DNA from: Lachnospiraceae bacterium
Lineage (GTDB): Bacteria; Bacillota; Clostridia; Lachnospirales; Lachnospiraceae
Direction of reading: 5' to 3'
DNA length: 35,477 bases
Assembly: GCA_017469945.1 (NCBI GenBank)
Contig: JAFUFI010000009.1
Location: forward strand, 1-35,477
Part shown: positions 24,269-31,737 of the stretch, piece after piece
How the letters are laid out: every line of letters starts with the position of its first letter
How positions within the stretch are numbered: position 1 is the first letter of the stretch
The notes under the pieces: model-generated
What the model saw: only the letters and a program-made list of their open reading frames with translations
Database searches by the model: none
What the model was told of the DNA's origin: nothing
Position numbers and translations under genes: made by a program

Positions 24269-25678
24269 ATGTCAGCGGTATTTGGATGGATAATGTTTCT
24301 CTGCGTGGCATCAGTGCTTTTATTCAATCTTTTTTACATGTATCCGCGTAAGTGGAAGGATAGGAAGATTGTACTCGGAGTCAAAAACAGGAAGGAATTT
24401 AAGGAACCCGGGGTGGCCCTGCAAATCGAGAAAATCGTGGGAAAGGCGCATAAGCAGGCGCTTATCATAACCGGCGTTTGCTTTGTGATAGCTGCTTCTT
24501 TGCTCCTTTTAAGGGGGCTGATCATGCAGACCTTTTTCTGGATGATCTTCATCTATATCGTGATCTTTGCAAGCATGATACCCTATATGATCGGACATTC
24601 TGCGGTAATGAACATTAAGAAATTTCTTGGGATTGCCGGTGGGGATGGCACCGGTCCGGTGGATCTTAAACTTAGTGGAAGGATTCATGCTCTTAATCCT
24701 ATAAATGCTATCATACCGAATATTGTAGGTTTGATCCCTGTGATTGTTTCACTTCTGTTTGATCTAAAACTTATTAGTTTCGGGGAAAGCAGGATTGCCG
24801 GAAGCTTTATCAGTACAATTATTATTGCTACATTTTGGATTATGGGGCTTTTTATCACTTTGTTTGCGTTTGTTTTTGATAACATGAAAAACGAAGTGAT
24901 CGCCTCTGATAGCGATGTAAATGCAAATTACAACAGGGCAAAAAAGAAAAACAGCGCGGATATGTGCATTCGGTTTATCTGGGCAAATGTGATCTACACG
25001 GTGATCACTTCGGTAGGATTATTCTTCCGCTACAGCGAACTTCTAATGATCATGGGACTTTTTGTTTACATGATACTGATGTTTGCGGCTGTTTTTGTCT
25101 TTATCCATTTTAATAAAAAGATAGAGGCAAGGTATATTAAAGAAACAGAGATTGTCACGGATGACGATGAATGTTGGATAGCGGGAATGTTTTACTATAA
25201 CCCCAAAGACAGGCGCATGAATGTGGAAAAACGCGCCGGTGTTGGAAGTACCGTTAATTTTGCTCATCCCGGGGGAAAGGCTGTTGGAATTGTCGGAATA
25301 GGCAGTATAGTATTTACGTTTTTGGTGCTTGTCTGGGTCGGGCTTTTAGAGAGTACGCCCATCAGTTTACGGGTAGAGGATTCAAAGGTCATCTGCCATC
25401 AGCTTAGAGATGATTATGCGATACGTCTCAATGATATCGTAAGCGCAGAATATGGGGATAATATCATGGATCACACTGTGATACGTATTGCCGGAACAGG
25501 TATGGAAACTCTGCTTAAAGGCAGGTTTTCCGTGGACGGAGTAAACGGATGCAGGTGTTTCCTAAATCCACAGACAAAGGAATTCATTAAGATCGTCACA
25601 AAAGACGGCCTGATCTACTATGTCGGTGGCGAAACAGCAGAAGAAACTCGCTCAGTCATGAACGCAATAGAAAAATGA
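24269..25678 (+). CDS. DUF5808-like multi-helix membrane protein
   Basis: 469 residues. About seven to eight helices fill 1-290 and 345-370. Near 300-335 is the block DDECWIAGMFYYNPKDRRMN followed by RAGVGSTVNFAHPGG, which fits the DUF5808 family. The last 90 residues (ISLRVEDSKVICHQL...DIVSAEYG) resemble a PH-like membrane domain. Such proteins are commonly found next to small GntR regulators in Firmicutes, as here; their role is undefined, possibly in envelope homeostasis. The TGA stop codon at 25676-25678 is itself the first three bases of a palindromic repeat, so the repeat may have fixed the present C-terminus. Confidence 0.82.
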   Translation: MSAVFGWIMFLCVASVLLFNLFYMYPRKWKDRKIVLGVKNRKEFKEPGVALQIEKIVGKAHKQALIITGVCFVIAASLLLLRGLIMQTFFWMIFIYIVIFASMIPYMIGHSAVMNIKKFLGIAGGDGTGPVDLKLSGRIHALNPINAIIPNIVGLIPVIVSLLFDLKLISFGESRIAGSFISTIIIATFWIMGLFITLFAFVFDNMKNEVIASDSDVNANYNRAKKKNSADMCIRFIWANVIYTVITSVGLFFRYSELLMIMGLFVYMILMFAAVFVFIHFNKKIEARYIKETEIVTDDDECWIAGMFYYNPKDRRMNVEKRAGVGSTVNFAHPGGKAVGIVGIGSIVFTFLVLVWVGLLESTPISLRVEDSKVICHQLRDDYAIRLNDIVSAEYGDNIMDHTVIRIAGTGMETLLKGRFSVDGVNGCRCFLNPQTKEFIKIVTKDGLIYYVGGETAEETRSVMNAIEK

Positions 25679-25764
25679 CACAGGGGGACGGGGTTGGGGG
25701 TTCATAGTCAGAATAATTTCAAAATTATCTGAAAATGAACCCCCAACCCCGTCCCCCTGTGTCA
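25676..25764 (+). repeat. Full 89-bp G-rich palindromic repeat, overlapping a stop codon
   Basis: The arms are perfectly complementary over 30 bases: TGACACAGGGGGACGGGGTT plus GGGGGTTCAT and the reverse complement. The forward loop AGTCAGAATAATTTC / AAAATTATCTGAAA has a nearly perfect inner stem. Preceded by AAAAA and followed by ATT. Its first TGA ends the DUF5808-like gene. Confidence 0.95.
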
Positions 25765-25859
25765 TTGGGGCTTGCGTAGTTGTAAAAGAGCAGTTTTTGC
25801 TGCATAATGATAAAAAGAAAGCAATTGCTAATCTCACAGAAGATGAGGTAAAGAATTAC

Positions 25860-25937
25860 ATGAAAAAGGTTTATGCAACACTTATTATATTATTAACGAT
25901 TATATCATTAGCTGGATGTGGTTATTCATCAAGCTAA
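25860..25937 (+). pseudogene. Remnant of a small lipoprotein gene
   Basis: ATG 25860 opens MKKVYATLIILLTIISLAGC, a complete lipoprotein signal, but the frame ends five residues later (GYSSS, stop at 25935-25937). In another frame the following bases read HQAKSLYPELILAWDYSKEQ to a stop at 25989-25991, which is protein-like and could be the original tail. Upstream, from 25765, the same frame as the signal is open (ACVVVKEQFLLHNDKKKAIA...) without a start. So the 25765-26000 stretch looks like fragments of one or two decayed genes next to the repeat. GAGG lies 11-12 bases before the ATG. A functional 25-residue lipopeptide is less likely but possible. Confidence 0.5.
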
Positions 25938-26022
25938 AAGTTTATATCCTGAACTGATTCTAGCTTGGGACTATTCCAAAGAGCAAAGTTAAAATGAGCA
26001 TTTAAGTATGAAAGGAAAAATT

Positions 26023-26670
26023 ATGAACGATATCGAGGCAATCAAGGAAAGACACAGTGTCCGTAATTATGAGAGCAAGGAGATCGAGGCTGAAAAGAAG
26101 GAAAAGATCAAAGCCTTGATTGAAGAGGTCAACAAAGAAGGGAATCTTCATCTACAGCTCAAGGAAAATGCAGGAGCGACATACAATAGGCTCCTTAATA
26201 GGGCGATGGGATTATCCAGCGCTCCCAGCGTAATAGCCTGTGTGGGAAAAGACGATGAAACCCTGGAAGAAAGGGTTGGCTACTATGGAGAAAGACTTGT
26301 TCTTGAAATCCAGAAGATGGGTCTTAATACCTGTTGGGCCGGGACCTTTAGCAGGAAAAACATTGATGCTGATGTAGCGGATGATGAAAAGCTTGTTATA
26401 AGTATAGCCGTTGGTTACGGTAAAGATCAGGGAAGACCGCACAAATCAAAGACGGCTGAGCAGGTGATAGAAGCAAAAGGTGACAAACCCGAATGGTTTA
26501 ATAAGGGAGTTGAGATGGCTCTTCTTGCACCTACCGCAATTAATCAGCAGAAATTCAAGATCCGGTTAAACGAGGATGGAACTGTTGATATCGTTGACAA
26601 GGGCGGTCCCTTTAGCAAGGTAGATAAAGGAATCGTTAGAAGACATTTTGAGATAGGAGCGGAAAAATAA
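26023..26670 (+). CDS. Nitroreductase-family protein (TM1586 type)
   Basis: 215 residues from ATG 26023. AAAGGA at 26011-26016 supports it; the upstream ATG at 26008 has no ribosome site. The N-terminal IEAIKERHSVRNYES is the FMN-binding start of nitroreductases. LGLSSAPSVIACVGKD-like, YYGERLVLEIQKMGLNTCW and MALLAPTAINQQKFKI segments fit the subfamily that folds two half domains into one chain. It should reduce nitro compounds, quinones or flavins with NAD(P)H; the substrate is unknown. The stop and the next ATG share one base (TAATG), so it is coupled to MsrA: a small redox-repair operon. Confidence 0.88.
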   Translation: MNDIEAIKERHSVRNYESKEIEAEKKEKIKALIEEVNKEGNLHLQLKENAGATYNRLLNRAMGLSSAPSVIACVGKDDETLEERVGYYGERLVLEIQKMGLNTCWAGTFSRKNIDADVADDEKLVISIAVGYGKDQGRPHKSKTAEQVIEAKGDKPEWFNKGVEMALLAPTAINQQKFKIRLNEDGTVDIVDKGGPFSKVDKGIVRRHFEIGAEK

Positions 26671-27155
26671 TGAAAGAGGCATATTTTGCTGGAGGATGTT
26701 TTTGGTGCGTGACTCCCATATATAAAATGAATGGTGTTGAAAAGGTTATATGTGGATATGCCGGAGGAGACGAGGTTAATCCCACATATGAGGATGTAAA
26801 ACACCAGAAGACAGGACACAGGGAGACTATAAAACTTGTCTATGATCCTGGGAAGGTTTCATACGATAGATTGCTTGATATTTATTTTGCAAACGTGGAT
26901 CCCTTTGATGCGGAAGGTCAGTTTATTGATAAAGGTTTTTCTTATACGCTGGCTATATTCTATAATGACGATAGTGAGAAGGAACTTGCTATAAAGAAGC
27001 TTAACGAGATTGAAAGTAGTTCAGGTAAAAAGACTTATGTAGAAGTTCTGCCCTACAAGAATTTCTATGAAGCTGAGGAGTACCACCAGGATTACTATCT
27101 TAAGAATCCGGAAGCTTTCGAAAAAGAACTTATCGAATCGGGAAGAAAGAAATGA
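26670..27155 (+). CDS. msrA: Peptide methionine-S-sulfoxide reductase (MsrA)
   Basis: 161 residues with the standard site GGCFWCV (catalytic Cys 10, a second Cys at 13), CGYAGGDEVNPTYEDVKHQKTGHRE, DPFDAEGQFIDKGFSYTLAIFY and EEYHQDYYLKN. It reduces the S form of methionine sulfoxide. The GCFWC form with a nearby second Cys could supply the resolving thiol. It follows the nitroreductase with a one-base overlap. It is only distantly similar to the variant MsrA at 18625-19104, so the two probably have different partners or substrates. Confidence 0.93.
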   Translation: MKEAYFAGGCFWCVTPIYKMNGVEKVICGYAGGDEVNPTYEDVKHQKTGHRETIKLVYDPGKVSYDRLLDIYFANVDPFDAEGQFIDKGFSYTLAIFYNDDSEKELAIKKLNEIESSSGKKTYVEVLPYKNFYEAEEYHQDYYLKNPEAFEKELIESGRKK

Positions 27156-27320
27156 TGGAATAGAGTACGCTTATTTTAGGCGATTCTGTATTCTACAGAA
27201 CCGGATTCTACGATATGGAGAGACGTGTAGATTCAATTCTGCTATACGTTGATTGCTCTATGGACCTCATATTGATACGCTTTCACTGTAACCAATAATT
27301 TTGGGCAGGAGGTAGAATAA

Positions 27321-28058
27321 ATGAATCAGGAATTGACCGGATCTTTTATAGCACAACTTCGAAAAGAGAAGAACATGACGCAAAAGGAGCTTGCCGATAA
27401 ATTGGGCATCAGTGATAAAACTGTGTCAAAATGGGAGACAGGAAACGGGACACCCGATGTGTCGCTTCTTCAGCCGCTATGTAAAGAATTATCTGTCAAT
27501 CTGAATGAACTTCTGTCCGGCGAAAGGCTCTCTGATGAGAGCTACAGTGGAAAGGCGGAAGAAAATATGATGAAATTGGCTAAGGATGCGGAAGACGGAA
27601 GAAAGAATAAGAAAGTAGTTGGAATAATCGGAGCAGGGTGCGGAGTATTAATATTTTCGTTTTTTTTGGAATATGCAATTATTACTTCAGGAGGCACGAT
27701 GGGTATTTTTGCTTTCCTTGATTTCCCTACATTGATAATGCTACTGGGATTGTTAATGGGAATAGAATTGATCTCCGGTAGATTTTTAGGATTATTCAAA
27801 GCTCTTGGGGCTGCAATTAAGAATAGTAAAAATCTTGATGATGAAACCAGAAAGATACATGTTAGAGATTTAAAGTTCGCCATTATAGCCACAATCATAG
27901 CAACACTGTTTGCAACTATAATTGGATTCATAAGTATGTTGCATAGTATTCAGGAACCCTCTACAATAGGACCAAGTGTTGCTGTTCTTTCTGTTAGTTT
28001 TTTATATGGATTGATCATTGTGGCACTCTTGTATGCTTTTAGAGAGAGGCTGAAGTAA
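27321..28058 (+). CDS. XRE-type HTH fused to membrane helices
   Basis: 245 residues. An N-terminal Cro/C1-type helix-turn-helix (about 7-62: FIAQLRKEKNMTQKELADKLGISDKTVSKWETG) is followed by a charged linker and four hydrophobic helices: about 98-118, 130-150, 190-212 and 222-240. Membrane-tethered XRE regulators of this kind are common in Clostridia and may sense the envelope. The ribosome site GGAGGT is well placed. A 60-residue protein follows after six bases, probably in the same transcript. The target is unknown. Confidence 0.85.
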   Translation: MNQELTGSFIAQLRKEKNMTQKELADKLGISDKTVSKWETGNGTPDVSLLQPLCKELSVNLNELLSGERLSDESYSGKAEENMMKLAKDAEDGRKNKKVVGIIGAGCGVLIFSFFLEYAIITSGGTMGIFAFLDFPTLIMLLGLLMGIELISGRFLGLFKALGAAIKNSKNLDDETRKIHVRDLKFAIIATIIATLFATIIGFISMLHSIQEPSTIGPSVAVLSVSFLYGLIIVALLYAFRERLK

Positions 28059-28064
28059 AAACAT

Positions 28065-28247
28065 ATGTGGATAATCAAGCAGATATTTGATGGCGAATAT
28101 GGTTGTGAGGAAAGAAACGGGAACGAACCAATGGTTTCTGTCACGCTTGCAGACGAAAACGGAAATGAGAAATACGTAACCGTTTCGGATTCTTTTCTTA
28201 CTGAGAATAAACTAGATGTCGGATCAGAGTGGACGAAGAATCCTTAA
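28065..28247 (+). CDS. Small acidic conserved-type protein
   Basis: 60 residues: MWIIKQIFDGEYGCEER, then VSVTLADENGNEKYVTVSD and LDVGSEWTKNP. It reads as a compact beta-rich fold with no signal peptide or helix. The FDG-YGCEER start resembles a small uncharacterised protein group that I recall from Lachnospiraceae, but I cannot name it. There is no strong ribosome site; it lies six bases after the XRE gene and may rely on coupling. Confidence 0.55.
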   Translation: MWIIKQIFDGEYGCEERNGNEPMVSVTLADENGNEKYVTVSDSFLTENKLDVGSEWTKNP

Positions 28248-28360
28248 ATAGAGGCATAATTGAAATAATAGTAGTTAAAATTTGAGGGGCAGGAGGTCTT
28301 TGATACAAAGATGGCGGCTTTCCATGAGACGACCTTGATGTGGAGTTCTTGGTTGGGGAA

Positions 28361-28449
28361 TGACACAGGGGGACGGGGTTGGGGGTTCATTTTCAGACAA
28401 CTTTGAGATTGTTCTGATTATGAACCCCCAACCCCGTCCCCCTGTGCCA
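28361..28449 (-). repeat. Full 89-bp G-rich palindromic repeat (reverse loop)
   Basis: The arms match the consensus except the last tag (TGTGCCA for TGTGTCA). The loop TTTCAGACAACTTTGAG / ATTGTTCTGATT is the reverse complement of the forward-type loop, so this copy is inverted. TTTTT follows. It lies 114 bases after the small protein and directly before the putative operator of the LytTR regulator gene. An open frame from ATG 28311 (after AGGAGG at 28291) runs into it and stops in the loop. Confidence 0.93.
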
Positions 28450-28458
28450 TTTTTGCGA

Positions 28459-28521
28459 TTCACGACAAAAAAAGTGCATTTCACGCATGGATGATCGAAT
28501 TTAAGAAATAAAACCCGATAA
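28459..28521 (+). promoter_or_regulatory. Putative LytTR-type operator and promoter of the response regulator gene
   Basis: TTCACG occurs at 28459-28464 and 28480-28485, a direct repeat of period 21, the spacing typical for LytTR activators such as AgrA. The second lies in AAAAGTGCATTTCACGCAT (28470-28488), 16 of 19 identical to a block upstream of the gene at 30839. CCGATAA at 28515-28521 begins 35 bases after the second TTCACG, exactly as at the other site, and lies 41 bases before the ATG. It could be read as a GATAAA -10 or as a sigma-28-like -10; no matching -35 is seen, as expected for an activated promoter. Confidence 0.6.
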
Positions 28522-28555
28522 AATAAGTGGAATATGTCTTCTTGGAGGAGCCTTT

Positions 28556-29296
28556 ATGAAACTGGCCATATGTGATGACGAAAAGCAGATAAGGGATGTT
28601 TTAGCGGACATAGTGCGCGAAGTATCTGAAAGCATTGAAATCGTTCAGTACGCGAATGCACAAGAAATACTGTCTCCGGAGTTTGATGCCGATATTCTGT
28701 TTCTTGATATCCAGATGCCCGGGACTGATGGAATGAGAGCCTCAAAAATACTTCGTTCAAAAGGAAAGAAAACTATAATTATATTTGTGACAGCTCTTGA
28801 AGAACAGGTTTTTAACGCCTTTGATGTAGGTGCCTTCAATTATATCGTAAAACCTTTTTCAAGAAATCGGATCAAAGATGTCGTAAAGGGAGCTATCAAG
28901 CAGGCAAAAGAGTTGGAAATGATTGAAAAATCTCTTACCGAAAAGAGCGACGAACTTGAGAAGTATCGCACTATAACCGTTAAAAGCGGAGGAGCAAATA
29001 CGAGAGTAATCCTTTCGGAAGTTTGCTATGCGGAAGTCTTTGACAGAATGCTGGTTTTGCATATGTCAAACGGAGATGATATCGAGTATTACGGCAGGAT
29101 GTCTGATCTTGAAAGAATAGCCGGAAAAGATTTTTATCGGGTTCACAGGGCGTACCTTATAAACCTTGGTTTTGTAAAATCGTATGATTCAAAGGCTGTA
29201 CATATGTCGGACGGAGATATTCCGGTGGCCAGGGGCAAATACCCGGAACTGATAAAGGCGTACATGTCATACCATACCAGGAGGGAGATGCTTTGA
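28556..29296 (+). CDS. LytTR-family response regulator (AgrA-like)
   Basis: 246 residues. The receiver domain (1-120) has the acidic pair DDE near 7-9, the phospho-acceptor Asp 51 in LFLDIQMPGTDG, Thr in VTALEEQ and Lys in YIVKPFS. The LytTR DNA-binding domain (about 140-240) shows ITVKSGGANTRVILSEVCYAEV and FYRVHRAYLINLGFVKSYDS. Members bind 21-bp-spaced direct repeats and usually control peptide production, adhesion or competence. The GHKL kinase begins at the last base of its stop (TGATG). GGAGGAG supports the start. Its own promoter carries a putative operator shared with the gene at 30839. Confidence 0.93.
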   Translation: MKLAICDDEKQIRDVLADIVREVSESIEIVQYANAQEILSPEFDADILFLDIQMPGTDGMRASKILRSKGKKTIIIFVTALEEQVFNAFDVGAFNYIVKPFSRNRIKDVVKGAIKQAKELEMIEKSLTEKSDELEKYRTITVKSGGANTRVILSEVCYAEVFDRMLVLHMSNGDDIEYYGRMSDLERIAGKDFYRVHRAYLINLGFVKSYDSKAVHMSDGDIPVARGKYPELIKAYMSYHTRREML

Positions 29297-30696
29297 TGGA
29301 ATATATCATTAACCATTTTGAATCCTTCGCAAATTTGTATGTTTCTGTTTGGATAGAAATCTATCTTCTCATGGTTGCGGCGCTGTTTGCGTACTTTCTT
29401 TTTCCTTTTACGGAAAAGAAAAAGGCGTCTGTTTTTGCTGCACTGGTTTACGGTTTGCTGACGATAATAAATAACCATGTCGATATTTCAAAGAGTGTAT
29501 CAACGCTGATCAATATAGGAATAGTTGCTCTTACTTTTCTTGCTGCATGGCTGTTTGACGAAAGGCGCAATCCGGTTCAGAAAATACTTCTTTGCGTAGT
29601 GTTCAGACTTATCAGCTGGCTTTCTATAGAATTGTTTACGGAGGTGGGATTTTACGAAAGAGATCTGCTTTTTAAATTCGACTGGTACAGTTCCAGCGTC
29701 AAAGCCATTGTTATAGAATTTCTCATATGGAATCCGGTTTCATATATTTTGCCGGTAATGCTTTTGTACGTGGTGATACGGATCCTGCATAAAGTGTACA
29801 GGCACAAAAAAGAGGAATTGGCATGGCAGGAACTGATCGTGCTGCTTGCACCGGTGTTTCCAATACTTCTGGTGAAACCCATCATGTCATCTTATTTCTA
29901 CTTATGGATGGACGGAATAGCAAACGGAAGTATTAAAGAAAATATCCCGGCCAATCCGTTCAGGATACTATTCTCCATATTGGCTTTTTTTCCTGTGATC
30001 ATCGTGATCGCATTGTATCAAAGACTTAAAGAAAAGCAGGAGGAAATTTATGCGGGCAAGGCTCTTGAAAATCAGCTGGAAGAAACCCACAGGTATACTG
30101 CTCATATGGATGAACTGTATGAAAAAATGAGGGCAATGCGCCATGATATGGGAAATCATCTGACTATTATAGAGGGACTGGCAGAAAGCGGCAAACGAAA
30201 AGAACTTTGCGAGTATATCGGGGAGTTTCGGAACCGTTTTTCTGAAATACAGCCGCCTGTAAAATCCGGAAATGCCGTGACGGATATAGTACTTTCAGAA
30301 ATCTTTCAGGAATGCAAAAAAGACGGGATTAATTTCGAGAGCAGATTTCAGTTTCCGGGCAGCCTTAGTATCAATCCTTTTGATATGAGCATAGTACTGA
30401 CAAATGCTCTGAAAAATGCCTGCGAGGCATCAAAGGGCGTTAAGGATGCAAAAATCATGATCAGATCTGTTACAAAAGACAGAACTTTTATAGTCAGCAT
30501 AAGAAATAAATGTGACAAAGTAGTAATGATAAATGAGGACGGGCTTATAGATTCAACAAAGAAAGATGACGGGCACGGATACGGGCTAAAGAATATCCGG
30601 AGCATAGCGGGCAAGTACAGAGGGGATATTGAAATCCGGCAGGAAAAAGTAGAGGGGGAGCTTTTCTTTATATTGAATGTAATGATGATGGGATGA
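29296..30696 (+). CDS. GHKL sensor histidine kinase (AgrC-like)
   Basis: 466 residues. Six to seven membrane helices occupy about 10-255 with little outside sequence, as in AgrC/ComD peptide receptors. A coiled linker is followed by an H box MRAMRHDMGNHLTIIEG, an N box TNALKNACEAS and a G box GHGYGLKNIRSIAGKY, the HPK10 pattern that pairs with LytTR regulators. It begins at the A of the preceding gene's TGA. No agrB/agrD-like peptide genes are visible nearby, so the ligand is unknown and may be encoded elsewhere. Confidence 0.92.
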   Translation: MEYIINHFESFANLYVSVWIEIYLLMVAALFAYFLFPFTEKKKASVFAALVYGLLTIINNHVDISKSVSTLINIGIVALTFLAAWLFDERRNPVQKILLCVVFRLISWLSIELFTEVGFYERDLLFKFDWYSSSVKAIVIEFLIWNPVSYILPVMLLYVVIRILHKVYRHKKEELAWQELIVLLAPVFPILLVKPIMSSYFYLWMDGIANGSIKENIPANPFRILFSILAFFPVIIVIALYQRLKEKQEEIYAGKALENQLEETHRYTAHMDELYEKMRAMRHDMGNHLTIIEGLAESGKRKELCEYIGEFRNRFSEIQPPVKSGNAVTDIVLSEIFQECKKDGINFESRFQFPGSLSINPFDMSIVLTNALKNACEASKGVKDAKIMIRSVTKDRTFIVSIRNKCDKVVMINEDGLIDSTKKDDGHGYGLKNIRSIAGKYRGDIEIRQEKVEGELFFILNVMMMG

Positions 30697-30739
30697 AAAA
30701 ACGACTGCGATCGTGCAGCGAAGACCGGTAAGAATACAT

Positions 30740-30802
30740 TTTACAACAATAAAAGTGCGGTTCACGGATAAGCCCTTGCCTGGCGCCTTATATGTCCGAT
30801 AA
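30740..30802 (+). promoter_or_regulatory. Putative LytTR-type operator and promoter of the FliD-like gene
   Basis: TTTACA (30740-30745) and TTCACG (30761-30766) form a 21-base-period repeat. AAAAGTGCGGTTCACGGAT (30751-30769) matches the block upstream of the regulator gene at 16 of 19 positions. CCGATAA (30796-30802) starts 35 bases after TTCACG, identical spacing to 28480-28515, and 43 bases before the ATG. It can be read as -10 GATAAT with a weak -35 TTGCCT at 30776-30781. Confidence 0.6.
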
Positions 30803-30838
30803 TCACAGTAAAGACCTGTATTAAAGGAGGCGAAGGAT

Positions 30839-31573
30839 ATGATCAGATTTAACAGTTTTAATTATGGCAGTCTTTTTGGATCGGGAAACAGATCGGGATA
30901 TTCGAATTCCATTTTAAGCAATCTTTCACAGCTTTCGAGTATAAGATCGGGAGCATATTCAAAAGCACTGAAGGCTTATTACGGAAAGAATAACAACACG
31001 GTGCAAAAGAATGCTGCAGAAAATAAGATTAAAAGTTATGACTATAACAAAGGCACGGAGCTGTCTGCAGTATCTAAAGAAAGCAGTGAATTGGTACTGG
31101 CTGCAAAAAAACTAACGGCAGCGGGTAAAGACAGTCTGTTCTCTGATAAGGAAAAGTATGATGCGGACGCTGCTTTTAAATCGGCAAGTGAGTTTGTCTC
31201 GAATTATAACGAGACACTTAGCGCAGTAGGAAAGACTGCGAATACTGTTGTAAATAGCGCAGCAGGTAGCATGACGCGGTTGACCGGTGCAATGTCAAAG
31301 AGCCTTGGAAGTATCGGAATAACCGTTGGCAAGGATGGAAGAATTTCCATAAGCGAAGAAGAGTTCAAGAATGCAGGGTACGATAAGGTAAGATCAATGC
31401 TTGGCACTAGTGGATCATTTGCCGGAATAATCGCATCTTCAGCACAGAGACTTGAATCCGCAGCAGAGCAACAAAATAGGTATTCCGGACTTGGTAATGG
31501 TATCTACGGAAAATACGGCAATCTTCCGGGTGGCTACGGATATGGCGGATCCGGCTTCGATAGGTGGTTCTGA
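30839..31573 (+). CDS. FliD C-terminal-like protein without signal peptide
   Basis: 244 residues. The N-terminus is Ser/Asn/Gly/Tyr-rich (MIRFNSFNYGSLFGSGNRSG), with no signal peptide. Residues about 118-210 resemble the C-terminal part of the flagellar cap FliD: FVSNYNETLSAV, then a variable helix, SKSLGSIGITVGKDGRISI, SEEEFKNAGYDKVRSML, and a closing helix. The tail is Gly/Tyr-rich (GGYGYGGSG). FliD itself is at least twice as long, so this is a short relative or an exported accessory protein. Export by the flagellar apparatus is an inference. AAGGAGG supports the start, and a LytTR-type operator lies upstream. Confidence 0.65.
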   Translation: MIRFNSFNYGSLFGSGNRSGYSNSILSNLSQLSSIRSGAYSKALKAYYGKNNNTVQKNAAENKIKSYDYNKGTELSAVSKESSELVLAAKKLTAAGKDSLFSDKEKYDADAAFKSASEFVSNYNETLSAVGKTANTVVNSAAGSMTRLTGAMSKSLGSIGITVGKDGRISISEEEFKNAGYDKVRSMLGTSGSFAGIIASSAQRLESAAEQQNRYSGLGNGIYGKYGNLPGGYGYGGSGFDRWF

Positions 31574-31577
31574 AAAA

Positions 31578-31666
31578 TGACCCAGGGGGACGGAGTTGGG
31601 GGTTCATTTTCAGACAACTTTGAGATTGTTCAGACTATGAACCCCCAACCCCGTCCCCCTGGGTCA
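31578..31666 (-). repeat. Full 89-bp palindromic repeat with compensated outer tags
   Basis: The outer tags are TGACCCAG and CTGGGTCA in place of TGACACAG and CTGTGTCA; both sides changed together. One arm has GGAGTT against AACCCC (a single A-C mismatch). The loop is the reverse type, close to the copy at 28361. It starts five bases after the FliD-like gene stop; the next promoter's TAAA begins one base past its end. Confidence 0.94.
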
Positions 31667-31693
31667 TAAAGTGTTGTATAATAATGTCGATAT
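31667..31693 (+). promoter_or_regulatory. Sigma-28 (SigD/FliA) type promoter
   Basis: TAAA (31667-31670), 15 bases, then GTCGATAT (31686-31693). The known motility sigma consensus in Gram-positives is TAAA-N15-GCCGATAT, so this has one mismatch and exact spacing. It lies 44 bases before the ATG at 31738. A sigma-A reading (TATAAT at 31677-31682) is also possible but has no -35, because that position is in the repeat arm. Confidence 0.6.
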
Positions 31694-31737
31694 ATAAGAT
31701 AACCGGAGGTTTTTCATAGAGCACAAGGAGGTGCGTT

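Noticed and set aside
27067..27320. Small frames between MsrA and the XRE gene
   Set aside because: A 61-codon frame overlaps msrA and has no ribosome site; another 40-codon frame has no start. The 165 bases may hold a gene remnant, but I cannot support one.
28311..28413. Small gene starting MAAFHETTLMW before the repeat
   Set aside because: AGGAGG is 14 bases away, the coding part is only about 17 residues, and the rest is repeat; kept only as a comment under the 35217 finding.
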